A stretch of 64,000 nucleotides of DNA from Ascoidea asiatica. Its lineage: Eukaryota; Ascomycota; Saccharomycetes; Ascoideales; Ascoideaceae. The notes under the pieces were generated by a model. It did not search any database, was not told the origin of the DNA, and saw only the letters and a program-made list of their open reading frames with translations. Position 1 is the stretch's first letter; each line of letters starts with the position of its first letter. Shown one piece after another: positions 1-11,244 of the stretch. The stretch is from positions 372,001-436,000 of the forward strand of contig BCKQ01000003.1 in assembly GCA_001600695.1 (NCBI GenBank), read 5' to 3'. The position numbers and the translations under genes were made by a program.

Positions 1-1034
1 ATTTAAAAGTTAATAATCATCCAAATATTCTTAAAATTTTTAAAGTTTTTGAATCAAATAATTTTTTATTTACTTTATTAGATTATTATAAAGAAGGTGA
101 TTTATTTTTAAATATTGTTGATAAAAAAATTTTTATACAAAATCCATTAAAAATTAAAAAAATTTTTATTCAATTAATTAATGCCATTTCTTATTGTCAT
201 TCAAAAGGTATTTATCATTGTGATATAAAACCAGAAAATATTTTAGTTTCGAATAATGGTAATAAAGTTGCTTTAGCTGATTTTGGTTTAGCAATTCAAA
301 ATGATTATGTTTCTGATAATTTATGTTGTGGTTCTTCATATTATATGGCCCCAGAAAGATTAATATCTCATGATAATCAATTTATAAATAAATTAATTAA
401 TTCAACAATTAATTCAAATCATAATAATTTAGATACTATTAATAATAATAATTATAATAATAATAATTATAATCATAATAATCATTTATATGTTAAAAAA
501 AATGGTAATCATTATTATCCAACTGCAGCTGGTGATATTTGGTCATTAGGTATAATTTTAATAAATTTAATTTGTATAAGAAATCCATGGATGAAAGCAT
601 CTTTAAAAGATGATACATTTAGAATTTTTTTAAAAAATAATTATATTTTATATAAAATTTTACCAATTTCAACTGAATTAAATGATTTATTAATTCATCA
701 TTTTTTTATCTTAGATCCTTTTAAAAGATGTTTAAATAATAATTCAATTGAATCTTTAAATATTATTAAAAATAAAATTATTAATTTAAGATCTTTAAGT
801 AAAAATGGTCCATTATCAATTTGTGATATATATTATGATAATGATTTTATAATCAATAATAATACTAATAATAATAATAATTTCAATTCAATAACTATTG
901 ATAACAATAATAATAATTATAATAATGATAATAAAGAAAATGAAATTATTTATTGTAATGATAATAATTTAATTGATCCAAAAGATAAAAATACATATAC
1001 ATTTGTTAAACATTTTTTCCATCAGAAATATGCC

Positions 1035-1077
<43 letters not shown>

Positions 1078-1541
1078 GTATAAGTAAGAAAAGTCTTTAT
1101 AATAATAATCATTTATATCATAAAACATCACCAAGAAATTCAGTTACAAGTTTAAAAAATTTAAATACAATAACTTTATTAAATTATATTAATTCAAATA
1201 AAAATATTAATATAAGTGGTAATAGTAATATTACAAATAGTAATAGTTATGGATCATCATCAAATTCTTCTATAAATTCATCAATTAATTCATCAATTAA
1301 TTCATCATTAAATAATTCACCAATATCATCAATTGTATCATCAAGAACATCATCAGAATCAGAATCAGGTTCTTCACCATCTTCTACGTCATCATCATCA
1401 TCATGTTCTTCATCATCAATATTTCAAGAAGATAATTTTAATGAAAATTATTTAGAGAAAAAAATATCACCATTATCAGAAGAATTTAAATCAACAAATG
1501 ATAAATTATTAGATTATTTATCAAATAAAGTAAATATTAAT

Positions 1542-1590
<49 letters not shown>

Positions 1591-1877
1591 TGAATAATGT
1601 TGGTAATGGATGTCCATTTGTATTTTATAATGGTACAGAATATAATAATCATACATATAAAATAAATGATGAATATAATAATAGTAATGTTAATAACGTC
1701 AATAATAACAATACATTCAATAATACATTGAATAATAATGAACAATATCAATATCAAAATCAAACTTCTAATTCTAATACTAATACTAATACTAATACTA
1801 ATACTAATACTAATACTAATACTAATCCAAATAATAACAATAATTCAAATCAAATAAACTTCATTGGTTGTTTATGA
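1..1877 (+). CDS. Ser/Thr protein kinase of the Sks1/Vhs1/Ran1 type, 5' end outside the window
   Basis: The reading frame is open from base 3 to the stop at 1877 (624 residues seen), so the true start lies upstream of the window. The visible kinase parts are HPNIL after the alpha-C helix, a catalytic loop reading YHCDIKPEN (near base 215), DFG near base 280 and MAPE near base 350. An asparagine-rich insert of about 50 residues separates MAPE from the GDIWSLGI helix (bases 530-550), which is followed by a RNPW motif. The Cys in place of Arg in HRD and the IRNPW motif are what I recall for the fungal Sks1/Vhs1 nutrient-signalling kinases. The last 330 residues are low complexity: Asn runs, Ser-rich stretches and a (Asn-Thr)n tract. 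Family assignment is good; the exact ortholog is uncertain. Confidence 0.8.
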
Positions 1878-2069
1878 ACGAACCAATATATAATAATCTA
1901 ATTTAATCCTTTTATTTTTTTCATCTTTTTTTATATCTAATTATTCACTTCTTTAAATATATATTACTACTGGCTATATTATAATTTAATTATTTAATTA
2001 TTTAATTATTTAATTATTCATATATTTTTTGCATTTCCTTTTTTAATTTTTTTTTTTAAATATTTATTA

Positions 2070-2070
<1 letters not shown>

Positions 2071-2101
<31 letters not shown>
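2071..2101. repeat. (ACT)n microsatellite
   Basis: About ten uninterrupted ACT triplets lie in noncoding DNA roughly 200 bp downstream of the kinase stop codon. Confidence 0.9.
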
Positions 2102-2102
<1 letters not shown>

Positions 2103-2590
2103 AACATTGTGTTTTATGAATCTTTATGAAATTAATTTTATGTAATATTTGATTCTGGGTTATATTATTATTATTTTCAAATTTATTTTACTTTTTATTT
2201 ATTATTTTTCAATATATATTTATACAATTATAAATTTAATAAACATAAATCATTTCATTTGCATTCTTTATTAATTGAATTAAATTAAATATATTAATAT
2301 TCTATGTATAAATTAGATACACTTTTAATAAATTTTAAGAAATATTCAAAATCACGTGGTGTTACCTAATCAACATAATTTCCAATTTTTTGGATTGATT
2401 TTTTGAATTTGAATGTTTTTTTTTTCTTGAATTTTCTTTTTTATTGTGTTGTTTTTTAGGGGGAAATTTGGAGAATGAAAATTGGAGAATTAAATTTGAA
2501 TTTGATTTTGCTCCTCTTTCACCTTTTCAGTTTCAACGAACTGAGATATCATCCCCATTCAAAGTGCAGTGCTAGTGTTGCAAAGGAAAC

Positions 2591-2625
2591 GGACCCACTG
2601 CCCTGGACCCACTGCCCTGGACCCA
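2591..2625. repeat. GC-rich 14-bp tandem repeat, 2.5 copies
   Basis: GGACCCACTGCCCT is present twice head to tail and a third partial copy (GGACCCA) follows. It lies inside the GC-rich patch and is unlike the AT-rich microsatellites elsewhere. Confidence 0.9.
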
Positions 2626-2730
2626 GCCTGCTGCTCTGCTTCTTTCTCTGCTTTTTTCTCTGTTTACGCTCGTTCTCCTCTTTTCCCGCTTCAGCTCCCA
2701 CTCCCCAACAATCGACAATTAGCAGTCAAC

Positions 2731-2770
2731 ACAGCCACTCGGTGCACAGCCACTCGGTGCACAGCCACTC
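2731..2770. repeat. GC-rich 15-bp tandem repeat, 2.7 copies
   Basis: ACAGCCACTCGGTGC is present twice and followed by a partial third copy ending in ACAGCCACTC. It is the second independent GC-rich tandem repeat in the same 300-bp patch. Confidence 0.9.
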
Positions 2771-3214
2771 TCTTCCTTCCCCCGAGTCAGCTCCAGGTCG
2801 TGTCTCAGAGTCAAAATGTCATGGATTGAATCTAATTGAATCCACAGATCTGGGGTTGGGTTTTCGGGGAATGAAAATTATTTCAAATTGAGAAGTCCCT
2901 TAAAAATGGTCTCGATTCAATTTTAATTTATTTATAACTGAATTCAATGATTAATTATTTGAATCATTGAATACATATTAAGAATCTTAAGAATATTAAT
3001 AAAATAATTAGGAATAATAAGAATATATTTCTTAATATATTCGTTAATAGAATCTTGAATAATCTTCAATAATGCTTAATAACCTTTAATATTAATGGGG
3101 TTATGGAGGTATGGAGGTATGGAGTTATGGAATTTAAAATGTTTAAATAATGCAATAATGCAATAAAGTAATAAGGTAATTAAAAATGTAATAAAGTGAA
3201 TATTAAAATCTTAA

Positions 3215-3268
3215 GATAATGATATTGATAATGATATTGATAATGATATTGATAATGATAATGATAAA
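3215..3268. repeat. 12-bp AT-rich tandem repeat
   Basis: GATAATGATATT is repeated three times and runs into GATAATGATAATGATA. Noncoding; probably replication slippage. Confidence 0.85.
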
Positions 3269-3834
3269 GAATAATATTTTTTTAAATAAATTCCTCAATA
3301 TATTTATTATTAATTAATTTATATTAAATTATTAGTCGAGAAATAAATTGGTTGGTTATTATTATTCAACTACGGTAGTTAAATTCCATATAATAATATT
3401 CTATTCATATACTATATTAAATTATTCAATAATATTCTTCCGTAATTTAACTGTAATTACTGTATTAATAGTTTTATCTTAAATCAATAAATCCAAAATA
3501 ATGATTAACTAATGATAACTAATGATAACTAATGATATAAATAATGATATGAATAATGATTAAAATTTATGCATTTAATTTTTTTTTTATAAATTATTCT
3601 TTTAAATGAATAATTATTAATATTATATTACAATACAATACAATACAATAAAATACAATAAAATACAATACAATCGGACCCGTGATCTAAGTCAAATTGA
3701 AATTAAAATAATTTAATCCTTTTTTTTAAAAAAAATTCTAAATTACATTTTTTTAATATTAAATGACCCGATAATTAAAAAACCCAAAAAACCCAAAAAA
3801 CCCGTTACCCATTACCCACGAACATGATATTGAA

Positions 3835-3881
3835 TGCACCGTGGAAAGGTGCCGGAATTTTTATTCCGGTACAACTGTGCA
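3835..3881. other. Strong RNA-like hairpin with internal loop
   Basis: A 10-bp inner stem (3849-3858 with 3863-3872) includes one G-T wobble and closes on a TTTT loop. A 5-bp outer stem (TGCAC 3835-3839 with GTGCA 3877-3881) is separated from it by an asymmetric internal loop of 9 and 4 bases. It sits in a short GC-rich patch more than 1.5 kb from any gene. The shape recalls one arm of an H/ACA guide RNA, but I find no ACA or H box at the expected spacing, so the function is open. Confidence 0.4.
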
Positions 3882-5479
3882 ACTTTGGTTTATTGCTGTA
3901 GACCTCTTCTATCGGGATGACAACATATCCGTGATTAAATTATAAGTCAATTTCAATTCAATTTTACCGGTTGACTCAAAACTTAAATAATGAAAAAGTG
4001 TATTTAGTAATATTTTTACTATTCACCACTCCTTTGTTTTATTTTTTATTTTTTAAATATTTTATCCCACCAATAAATTCCAAATTAAATTACTAATAAA
4101 TGTATTTTTAATCATGATCTACTAATAAACTAATAAAATGAAAAATTTGAAAAATTTGAAAAATTTCACTTGATGACTATTGAATTAATTGAAAGCCTAA
4201 TAGGATCCTATTAAGTTTATGAAATTTTACGTTCCATTTAATTATTAAATAACCGATATCGATAATTGATTTAAATTTATTAATTTGTAATGAAAAAAGA
4301 AGCAAAAGAAGAAGCAAGAAGAAGAAAAATGATAAAAAATGATAATTTTCAATTTCAATTGTAATTCACACCCAGTGATACTGATAAATTATTATCATAG
4401 AAATGGATAAATTAATTTTATATCCACTGTGAAAAAACGTGATTTTCAATTGAATCAAATTTTTCATTCTTTATTCTTTAAAATCATTTTTTAAAATTAT
4501 TTTTATTTTGGCCCCGTTTCGGACTTTTTCTGAACCCGTTTTTGCTTCTGTGGGTCACACCAAATAAATCCCTTCTTGAAACCAAATTTAATCAATAATA
4601 ATCAATAATAATCAATTACTTAAACAAATTGAGTAAATTACAGATTTATTTCAATCAAAAAGAGTCCCACAGTTTTGGACTCTATTCAGAAAACTAATCG
4701 GAATTCAATCCCTTTTCAATAAATCATACTGTTTTATTATTATTATTCAATCAATCAATCAATTAGTTAATCAATAACTACAATTATATTAAGAAATAAT
4801 ATTTAATGGTATGATATCTCATTTAATGAATAATTAATATAATTAAATTTGAATATTATCGGATTCTTTATCTTCATATTATTATTAATATTAATATTAA
4901 TATTAATAATAAAAAAATGTTTGAATGATTTTTGACCACATAAAAGTTTAAATAAAATTCTATTTTAAATGGAGATACTAATTCTTTTAAATATTTCTTC
5001 TACCAAAAATCATAAGAAAATAAATCTTCAAGAACTTTCAAGAACCTTACAAATAGAAATGTAAAGTGACGTTCTTGAAATCTTTGGTTTTAATCACTTG
5101 AAATAAAAAAAAAAAAAAAGAATTTAAAAGAGAAAACAAGAATAAATTCAAATTTAAATCAAAATCTTCTTTTCAAAATCTCAAATGAAAAAAAAAAAAA
5201 TATTTTAATAGGGCTTTTTTTTAAACCAAGATCACATGAAAATCACATGACTTAAACTTAGCCACAATCAATTTATTTAGCCACACAATTCACGTGCTCG
5301 TCAGCCTCTTCTTTTTATTTTTTTCTTTCATGAATTTTTTAAAAACCATCAAAATTTATTAAAATTCAATGAATTTTATTAAAACTCATCAAATTGTAAA
5401 ATTTTAGTCTTTTGTCTTTTTACTAATATTAGATTGGATTCAAATAATAATAATTTGGGAAAAATATATTTTTAAAGAG

Positions 5480-6121
5480 ATGACAACTAAATATTCTGAA
5501 GAAGAACTTATTGAATTAAAATCAAATGGTATCTTAAATGAAATTGATAAACCAATTGTTAAAGATTTTAATAATTTAATTAAACATGTTAAAGATTCTT
5601 TATTATCAAAAAGAAAACATAATCCAAATTCAATCTCAAATCATAATTTAAATCATAACTCAAATCATTATTCAAATTCTGGTTCTGCAATTGATGATGA
5701 ATTCGTTGATGATAATAATCAACAATTTCATGAAATTAATCATCATTCTTTTCAACGTAGAAAATCAAGTAATAAATTTACTTTTAAAAAAAATCATTAT
5801 AAAAAAATCCCATTCAATAAAAATATATTAGATCCAAATAATAATAATAGTAATAGCAATAGTAGTACAAATAATAATCTTCTAAGTCCAGCTGATGCTG
5901 ATGGTTGGGTAACCATGAATAATAGAAAAAAATCTTTTAATATGAATAATAATGATGATAATAATAATAATAATAATAAAGAAGAATTTAAAGAATTTAA
6001 AGAATTTAGAGCTAAAAATAAAAATATAAATAATAATGGTCCTGCTGATCAAGTTGTTGCTGAAAAACCTTCTTTAACCTTTAATGCTTTTAGTGCTTTA
6101 GGTGATGAAGAAGATATTTAA
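5480..6121 (+). CDS. CAF20: eIF4E-binding translational repressor Caf20 (p20)
   Basis: A 213-residue protein. The N-terminus carries the eIF4E-binding motif YxxxxL-phi as Y5-SEEE-L10-I11, the way Caf20 competes with eIF4G for the cap-binding protein. The middle has the conserved DGW block (ADGWVTMNNRKK) and the C-terminus reads PADQVVAEKPSLTFNAFSAL followed by an acidic tail, matching the ends of the yeast protein as I know it (about 160 residues). The extra length is Asn/His-rich linker. The start is the first ATG after a long AT leader. It acts in the cytoplasm on cap-dependent translation. CACRTG boxes 190-250 bp upstream may regulate it. Confidence 0.92.
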   Translation: MTTKYSEEELIELKSNGILNEIDKPIVKDFNNLIKHVKDSLLSKRKHNPNSISNHNLNHNSNHYSNSGSAIDDEFVDDNNQQFHEINHHSFQRRKSSNKFTFKKNHYKKIPFNKNILDPNNNNSNSNSSTNNNLLSPADADGWVTMNNRKKSFNMNNNDDNNNNNNKEEFKEFKEFRAKNKNINNNGPADQVVAEKPSLTFNAFSALGDEEDI

Positions 6122-6733
6122 TATTTCAATTTTTTTTTCAATAAAGTACTTGAAATTTAAAATAATAATAATAATAATAAAGCTTCTCTTTCTCTTTTCT
6201 ATTTCTATTTCTATTTCAATTTCAATTTCCATTTCTCTTTATTTTAATGTTTTTATGTTTTTTTTTTGATTTTTTTTTTTTTGACAACAACAAATAACAA
6301 GTATCAAATAAGTATCAAATAACTAATAAGTTTTATTTAAATCTATTCAATTCATAATTCAAATTATGAAAGATTTACTATATTATATTTTATTATGATT
6401 CTTAAATATAATAAATAATAATAATATATAGTATATTTATTTATTTGCTTATTTATCTTTACTTATTATTATCATTTTATAATATACAATAATCAATTTT
6501 ATTATAATATTCCTTATACTAAATTATATTTATAATTAATATGAATCTATAAGACTTTATTCTATAAGACTTTATATAAATTTATAAGAGTTTAAATTAA
6601 ATCAATGCAAACAAAAAAACAAAAAAACAACAAAACAAAACAATACAAAACACAGCATTTAAATCAAAACAAAAGAAAAGAAAACAAAAACTTATAACAA
6701 TACTGTCAATTACACTCAAATACAATTCAAAAA
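6122..6733. other. Convergent 3' intergenic region CAF20/EFR3
   Basis: AT-rich sequence with T-runs and CAAA-type short repeats, consistent with two facing 3' untranslated regions. No gene, structured RNA or notable motif seen. Confidence 0.6.
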
Positions 6734-9700
6734 TTAAATAACTAATCTACCATTATTTGTAATTTCAATCTTCAAACTATTTAACAAATTTGAAACTTCT
6801 GGAGTCTTACTTATTTTAACATTTCCATTAATATTTCCAATAACAGTCCCATTCATATTTCCATTTCCATTTCCATTAATATTTCCATTACTTTTAATAT
6901 AATTTGAGTTTCTAATTGGTGTTGATGAAGATATCATTGCTTGTTTTAAATCTTTAACTTTTGGTGAATTATATTTACTACTAGAAATTCTTGATGATGG
7001 TCTACGCAGCATTGATTTATTAAATGATAATGGAAATGAATTTAAACTCAGATTTTCCATTAATCCTCCACTTGAAATTGGTGGTAATAATTTTCCATTA
7101 GAATATCCACCAAAATTCTCTGATGATGATCCTAATATTGAATTATTTCCACCAAATCTTGTATTCAAAAATCTGTTACTACTATTATTTCCATTATTAT
7201 TGTTATTAATACCATTTCCATTTAAATTTCCATTTCCATTAGCTCCTCTATTATGAAAGAAATTATTTCTTGGATTTTTATAATCTGATAATTCAATTGT
7301 TGAATCAATCCATTGTAAAGGAATTTCTGAACTTAAAACTTTTAAATAACTATCAAAATCTTTTCTATCATAATTTAAATTTCTTAAATTATCAATATTA
7401 ATATTTTCAACATCTTCTAAATATTCTCCCATAATTTCAGAATCTAATTTAATTGATTGATACCAATAATTATTAACAACTCTATATTTAATTCTAATTA
7501 AAATATCTTTTAAAAATGGTGTCATTGGATGTTTTAAATCTCTTAAATTTGTACTTGAATTTGAAATATTTGAATTTTTTTCTTTTAATAAATAATTTTG
7601 ATCATATTTAATTAAATATTTAACACTAAAATATAAAAATAAATATCCAATAGAATCTTTTAATTTTTCAATTATTGAAGGTTGAACTAAACTTAATGAA
7701 ATTTTATCATTTTTATCTTGAATATAATCAATAATAAATTGCCATTCAAAAAAAAATGAAATACCATTTGAAATTGAATTTATACCAAATTTTTCAATAA
7801 TTAATTTTAAAATTAAAATAATTTTATTAATTAATTTATTTAATTTAAATAAAATTTTTTCATTATCAAAAATTTCTGCTAATTTTAATATTGAACCAGT
7901 TTCTAATTTAAGTAAATTTTTAAAAAATTTATCAATTGACCAAAAAAAATTAATTAAAGGATTATTAACATTTTGAATAAATTGATGATAATTTGGTATT
8001 AATAAATCATTATCATTATCATTTAATTCAATTTTAATATAATTTAAAAATAAATCTGCAAAATTATTTTGAATTAATAAATTATTTTCAAAATTTAATT
8101 TATTATTATTATAACTAAAACATGAAAAACAATCATTCCATAATTCAATTGAAGTATTTGATCTTTGAATTGAAGATGTTGAATTTTTTGAAGATTTTTT
8201 TAAAACTTTTTTAATAATTTTAATTAAATTTAAAATACAATTTTTATTGAAATTAATTTCTTCAATTGAAAGTTCATTATAAATTAATTCATTATTACTT
8301 GAATTTTTTGAAGATATTTGATCTTGATTATGATTATCATGATTTTCAATTGAATTATTATTATTATTATTTGGAGATACTGAATTTGATAATGGATGAA
8401 TATTATTTTGAGTTGTTGGAGTTGAAGATAAATTTAATAAAGAATGAGTTAAAGATGCTTTACTTACACCTCTATTTCTTGAAGAAATTAAATTATTATT
8501 ATTGTTATTGTTATTGTTATTATTATTATTAGGAGTATTAAGATTTGAAGTTGAATTTATTATTATTGGATCTAAATCAAATAAAGATTGATTTGATTTT
8601 TTTAAAAGATCAGATAATTTTAATAATAATTCATCAATAATATCAGAAATTTGATCATGATAATAAATATGAGTTGATAAACAACTTATACAATTTGTAT
8701 AATTATTAATTAATTGAATTGCTAATTTATTTTCATCTGAGATTTGAATATTTAATTTATTTAAGTTTGATTCAATATCAATATCTGAGTTTATATCATT
8801 TTCATTGTCATTATCAGTATCTAGGTTTGAATTTAAATTTGAATTTGAATTTAAGTATGAGATTACTGAATCATTATCAGAATCATTTGTATTATTGTTA
8901 TTGTTATTGTTATTATTTGTAAGATCATTTAAATTTAAATCAATAATATTAAAATTATTATTAATATTATTTAAAGATAAATCATTATTAATTTTTAATA
9001 AAATTTTCATTTGTAAATTTAATAATTGTTTTAAAACATCAATAACAGATAAACCAATCATATTAACAGAAGAAGATAATAAACCAGAAATTGAATAAGA
9101 TAAATAAATTTGATAAGTATATTGATTAATTAGATTTGATTTTGAATTTGAATTTGAATTTGAATTTGAATTTGAATCGAAAGTTAAATCATTTTTTAAT
9201 TCATTCATTAGAATATTTAAGATTATGAATCTTAATTGAACAGGAACCCAATAAGTTATAATTTCAATAAGATATTTAAACCAAATTTTATTTATTTTCG
9301 TATTTAAATTTTTGTTATTATTATTATTATCGAGTAGATTGTTTTTTAAGAATTGACAAATAACTTTTGTACAAGAAGATATATTAAAATTGATTGAAGT
9401 ATTAAAATAAGATTTCAAAGCATTTTTAGCATTTTCTTGTTCTTTGATTAAAGATAAATCATTATCATTCATATCATGAATTGAGATAGAATTCTTTAAG
9501 TTATTATTATTATTATTATTATTGTTGTTGTTGTTGTTGTTGTTGTTATTGTTATTGTTATTGTTATCATTAATATTATCATTATTTTTTTCATTATTAT
9601 TATCTATATCCTTGATATTATGAATTGAAGATTGATTTGTTTTTGATTGAGATATGATACTTTTTCTTTTATTTTTATTTAAGATTAATTGTTGTTGTTG

Positions 9701-10426
9701 TTGTTGATCTAATTGATTAAAATTTGAAAATAATAAATTTTTTAAATCTTTAATTTTATAAGTTTTTAATAAAGAAGATAAAATTAAATTAAATGAATTT
9801 TTAATTATAATTTCACCAAATGAATTATTATAACCAACTATATTACTTAAATATTCAGTTGAATTAAGAGATATTATTTGCCAATTTATATTATTGTTAT
9901 TATTATTATTGTTGTTATTGTTGTTATTGTTTGTTGTAGTATTGGCGGTTGAATTTTTTTTATTGACATTTAAAAAAAGTTCAGTTAAATTTAAAAAATT
10001 TTTAAGAAAATCTCTATCACCATTAAATAAATCATTATTTAAATTTAAACAAAATTTTTTAAATAGAGATAAAGACATTAAATTTAAATTTAAATCATTA
10101 TTAATATAATTATTATTTAAAATAATTTTTAAAATATTTATAATATTATTTGAAAAAATATTTAAATTATCATTACATTTATCAATTAAGAAATTTAAAA
10201 TTATTAAAGAAACTTGTAAATTACCAATTCTTTGATGATAAGAATCTTTTTCAACTTTTTTTTCAATAAAATTACCAATTTTAACTAATTTAATTCTTCT
10301 TGTTGAAGAATAATATAATAAATAACTTAATTCAGATGAATTTGGTTTTTTATCAATATTACGACCAGGTGGATAACATTGTAATATTAATTTTTGATGT
10401 TTTGGTACAAATAAATGTTTTGACAT
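6734..10426 (-). CDS. EFR3: Efr3, plasma-membrane anchor of the PI4-kinase Stt4 complex
   Basis: A 1230-residue protein. The N-terminus (FVPKHQKLILQCYPPGR, then DKKPNSSELSYLLYY) matches the signature start of yeast Efr3, as does the following RRIGNLQVSL-type helical region. Efr3 tethers Ypp1 and the phosphatidylinositol 4-kinase Stt4 to the plasma membrane, setting PI4P supply. The armadillo-like helical body is interrupted by several Asn, Gln and Ser low-complexity inserts (near residues 165-180, 280-310, 510-560 and 640-700), which make it longer than the yeast protein (about 780). The C-terminal 200 residues are Ser/Asn/Gly-rich. The start ATG at 10424-10426 is directly followed by the conserved block. 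It diverges from the RING gene across a 1.36-kb promoter. Confidence 0.9.
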   Translation of the reverse strand: MSKHLFVPKHQKLILQCYPPGRNIDKKPNSSELSYLLYYSSTRRIKLVKIGNFIEKKVEKDSYHQRIGNLQVSLIILNFLIDKCNDNLNIFSNNIINILKIILNNNYINNDLNLNLMSLSLFKKFCLNLNNDLFNGDRDFLKNFLNLTELFLNVNKKNSTANTTTNNNNNNNNNNNNNNINWQIISLNSTEYLSNIVGYNNSFGEIIIKNSFNLILSSLLKTYKIKDLKNLLFSNFNQLDQQQQQQLILNKNKRKSIISQSKTNQSSIHNIKDIDNNNEKNNDNINDNNNNNNNNNNNNNNNNNNNNNNLKNSISIHDMNDNDLSLIKEQENAKNALKSYFNTSINFNISSCTKVICQFLKNNLLDNNNNNKNLNTKINKIWFKYLIEIITYWVPVQLRFIILNILMNELKNDLTFDSNSNSNSNSNSKSNLINQYTYQIYLSYSISGLLSSSVNMIGLSVIDVLKQLLNLQMKILLKINNDLSLNNINNNFNIIDLNLNDLTNNNNNNNNNTNDSDNDSVISYLNSNSNLNSNLDTDNDNENDINSDIDIESNLNKLNIQISDENKLAIQLINNYTNCISCLSTHIYYHDQISDIIDELLLKLSDLLKKSNQSLFDLDPIIINSTSNLNTPNNNNNNNNNNNNNLISSRNRGVSKASLTHSLLNLSSTPTTQNNIHPLSNSVSPNNNNNNSIENHDNHNQDQISSKNSSNNELIYNELSIEEINFNKNCILNLIKIIKKVLKKSSKNSTSSIQRSNTSIELWNDCFSCFSYNNNKLNFENNLLIQNNFADLFLNYIKIELNDNDNDLLIPNYHQFIQNVNNPLINFFWSIDKFFKNLLKLETGSILKLAEIFDNEKILFKLNKLINKIILILKLIIEKFGINSISNGISFFFEWQFIIDYIQDKNDKISLSLVQPSIIEKLKDSIGYLFLYFSVKYLIKYDQNYLLKEKNSNISNSSTNLRDLKHPMTPFLKDILIRIKYRVVNNYWYQSIKLDSEIMGEYLEDVENINIDNLRNLNYDRKDFDSYLKVLSSEIPLQWIDSTIELSDYKNPRNNFFHNRGANGNGNLNGNGINNNNNGNNSSNRFLNTRFGGNNSILGSSSENFGGYSNGKLLPPISSGGLMENLSLNSFPLSFNKSMLRRPSSRISSSKYNSPKVKDLKQAMISSSTPIRNSNYIKSNGNINGNGNGNMNGTVIGNINGNVKISKTPEVSNLLNSLKIEITNNGRLVI

Positions 10427-10673
10427 TGGAATTATTATAATTCTTTGACCTTTTAATCAATTGATATAATTGATGATTATTTGATTATTTAAATATTTAT
10501 TCAAATATTGAAGATTTTGTTCATTTTAAAGCCAAATCATGAAATAAATGAAATATCAAACATTGCTGATTTTAGAGTCAATTAAAGTTTAAAAGGGCAA
10601 ATCCGGGCATATCGGAATGTAAATACATTTCCATTCACCGGTTATTATAATCCGCAGTAATTACCAACTTCAC

Positions 10674-10758
10674 GGATCTACCAACCATTAGGTTCTACCA
10701 GTGTAAAGGATCTACCAAGAATTTGGATCTACCAATGGGAAGGATCTACCAATTATGG
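10674..10758. repeat. Five-copy 17-bp iteron-like array (GGATCTACCAA + 6 variable bases)
   Basis: GGATCTACCA or a one-base variant begins at 10674, 10691, 10708, 10725 and 10742, exactly 17 bp apart each time. The first 10-11 bases of each unit are conserved while the last six differ freely. Conservation confined to part of the unit is what an array of protein-binding sites would show, rather than recent slippage. The array lies about 250-330 bp upstream of EFR3 and 1.0 kb upstream of the RING gene. Confidence 0.85.
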
Positions 10759-11024
10759 GGATTTAATAGTCTTGTGGCTGTGTGGGTGGCAATCAATGTG
10801 GCGTTACTTTTCCTAGTATTCCAAAAGAAAAAGAAGATATTTTTGTGTTGGCGCCAGGAGCTGAGCAGGTGAGCAGCGGAGCGAGCTTTCTCGGCTTTCA
10901 GAGAGAGAAGCGACTGCTCACTGGCACTGGCACTGCTCTTACTGCTATTACTGCTACTGGCTGGGAACGTTACTGATACAGGCTGTTAATAGCTAACAAT
11001 CTGACAATATCTGAATATTTAACT

Positions 11025-11080
11025 ACTTAATACTTAATACTTAATACTTAGTACTTAATACTTAATACTTAATACTTAAC
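11025..11080. repeat. Heptamer tandem array (ACTTAAT, 8 copies)
   Basis: Eight consecutive 7-bp units, two of them with single-base changes (ACTTAGT, ACTTAAC). Noncoding. Confidence 0.9.
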
Positions 11081-11200
11081 ACCACTATCAATCACTTAAT
11101 AATCAATCAATCTTCAATCTTCAATCTTCAATAATCAATCAGTCAGTCAATAGAAAATCGAGTATCAAATCAAATATACAAAATAATCATATATCAAATT

Positions 11201-11244
11201 AATATTAAATCAATATTAAATCAATATTAAATCAATATTAAATC
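11201..11244. repeat. 11-bp tandem array (AATATTAAATC, 4 copies)
   Basis: Four perfect 11-bp units about 550 bp upstream of the RING gene. Noncoding. Confidence 0.9.

Larger units (their letters stand above)
1878..5479. other. Long gene-free interval (3.6 kb) upstream of CAF20
   Basis: No conserved coding frame is visible. The stretch is mostly AT-rich with short tandem repeats, but it holds a GC-rich patch at about 2540-2830 and a second at about 3790-3940 containing a strong hairpin. CACRTG sites occur at 2353, 5233, 5244 and 5291; the last three lie 190-250 bp before CAF20 and probably belong to its promoter. A 138-codon open frame through the first GC patch (2475-2891) is low complexity and matches nothing I know. 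Confidence 0.6.

Noticed and set aside
2475-2891. 138-codon open frame through a GC-rich patch.
   Set aside because: Low-complexity translation of tandem repeats, no family similarity, and overlapping frames are open too; more likely noncoding.
3835-3965. H/ACA snoRNA reading of the hairpin region.
   Set aside because: No ACA box 14-16 bases after the pocket and no convincing second hairpin; kept only as an unexplained structure.
8266-8532. Open frames antisense to EFR3 (also 8719-9098 and 9894-10109).
   Set aside because: Shadows of AAT/AAC-repeat coding sequence read on the other strand as Tyr/Leu/Ile runs.
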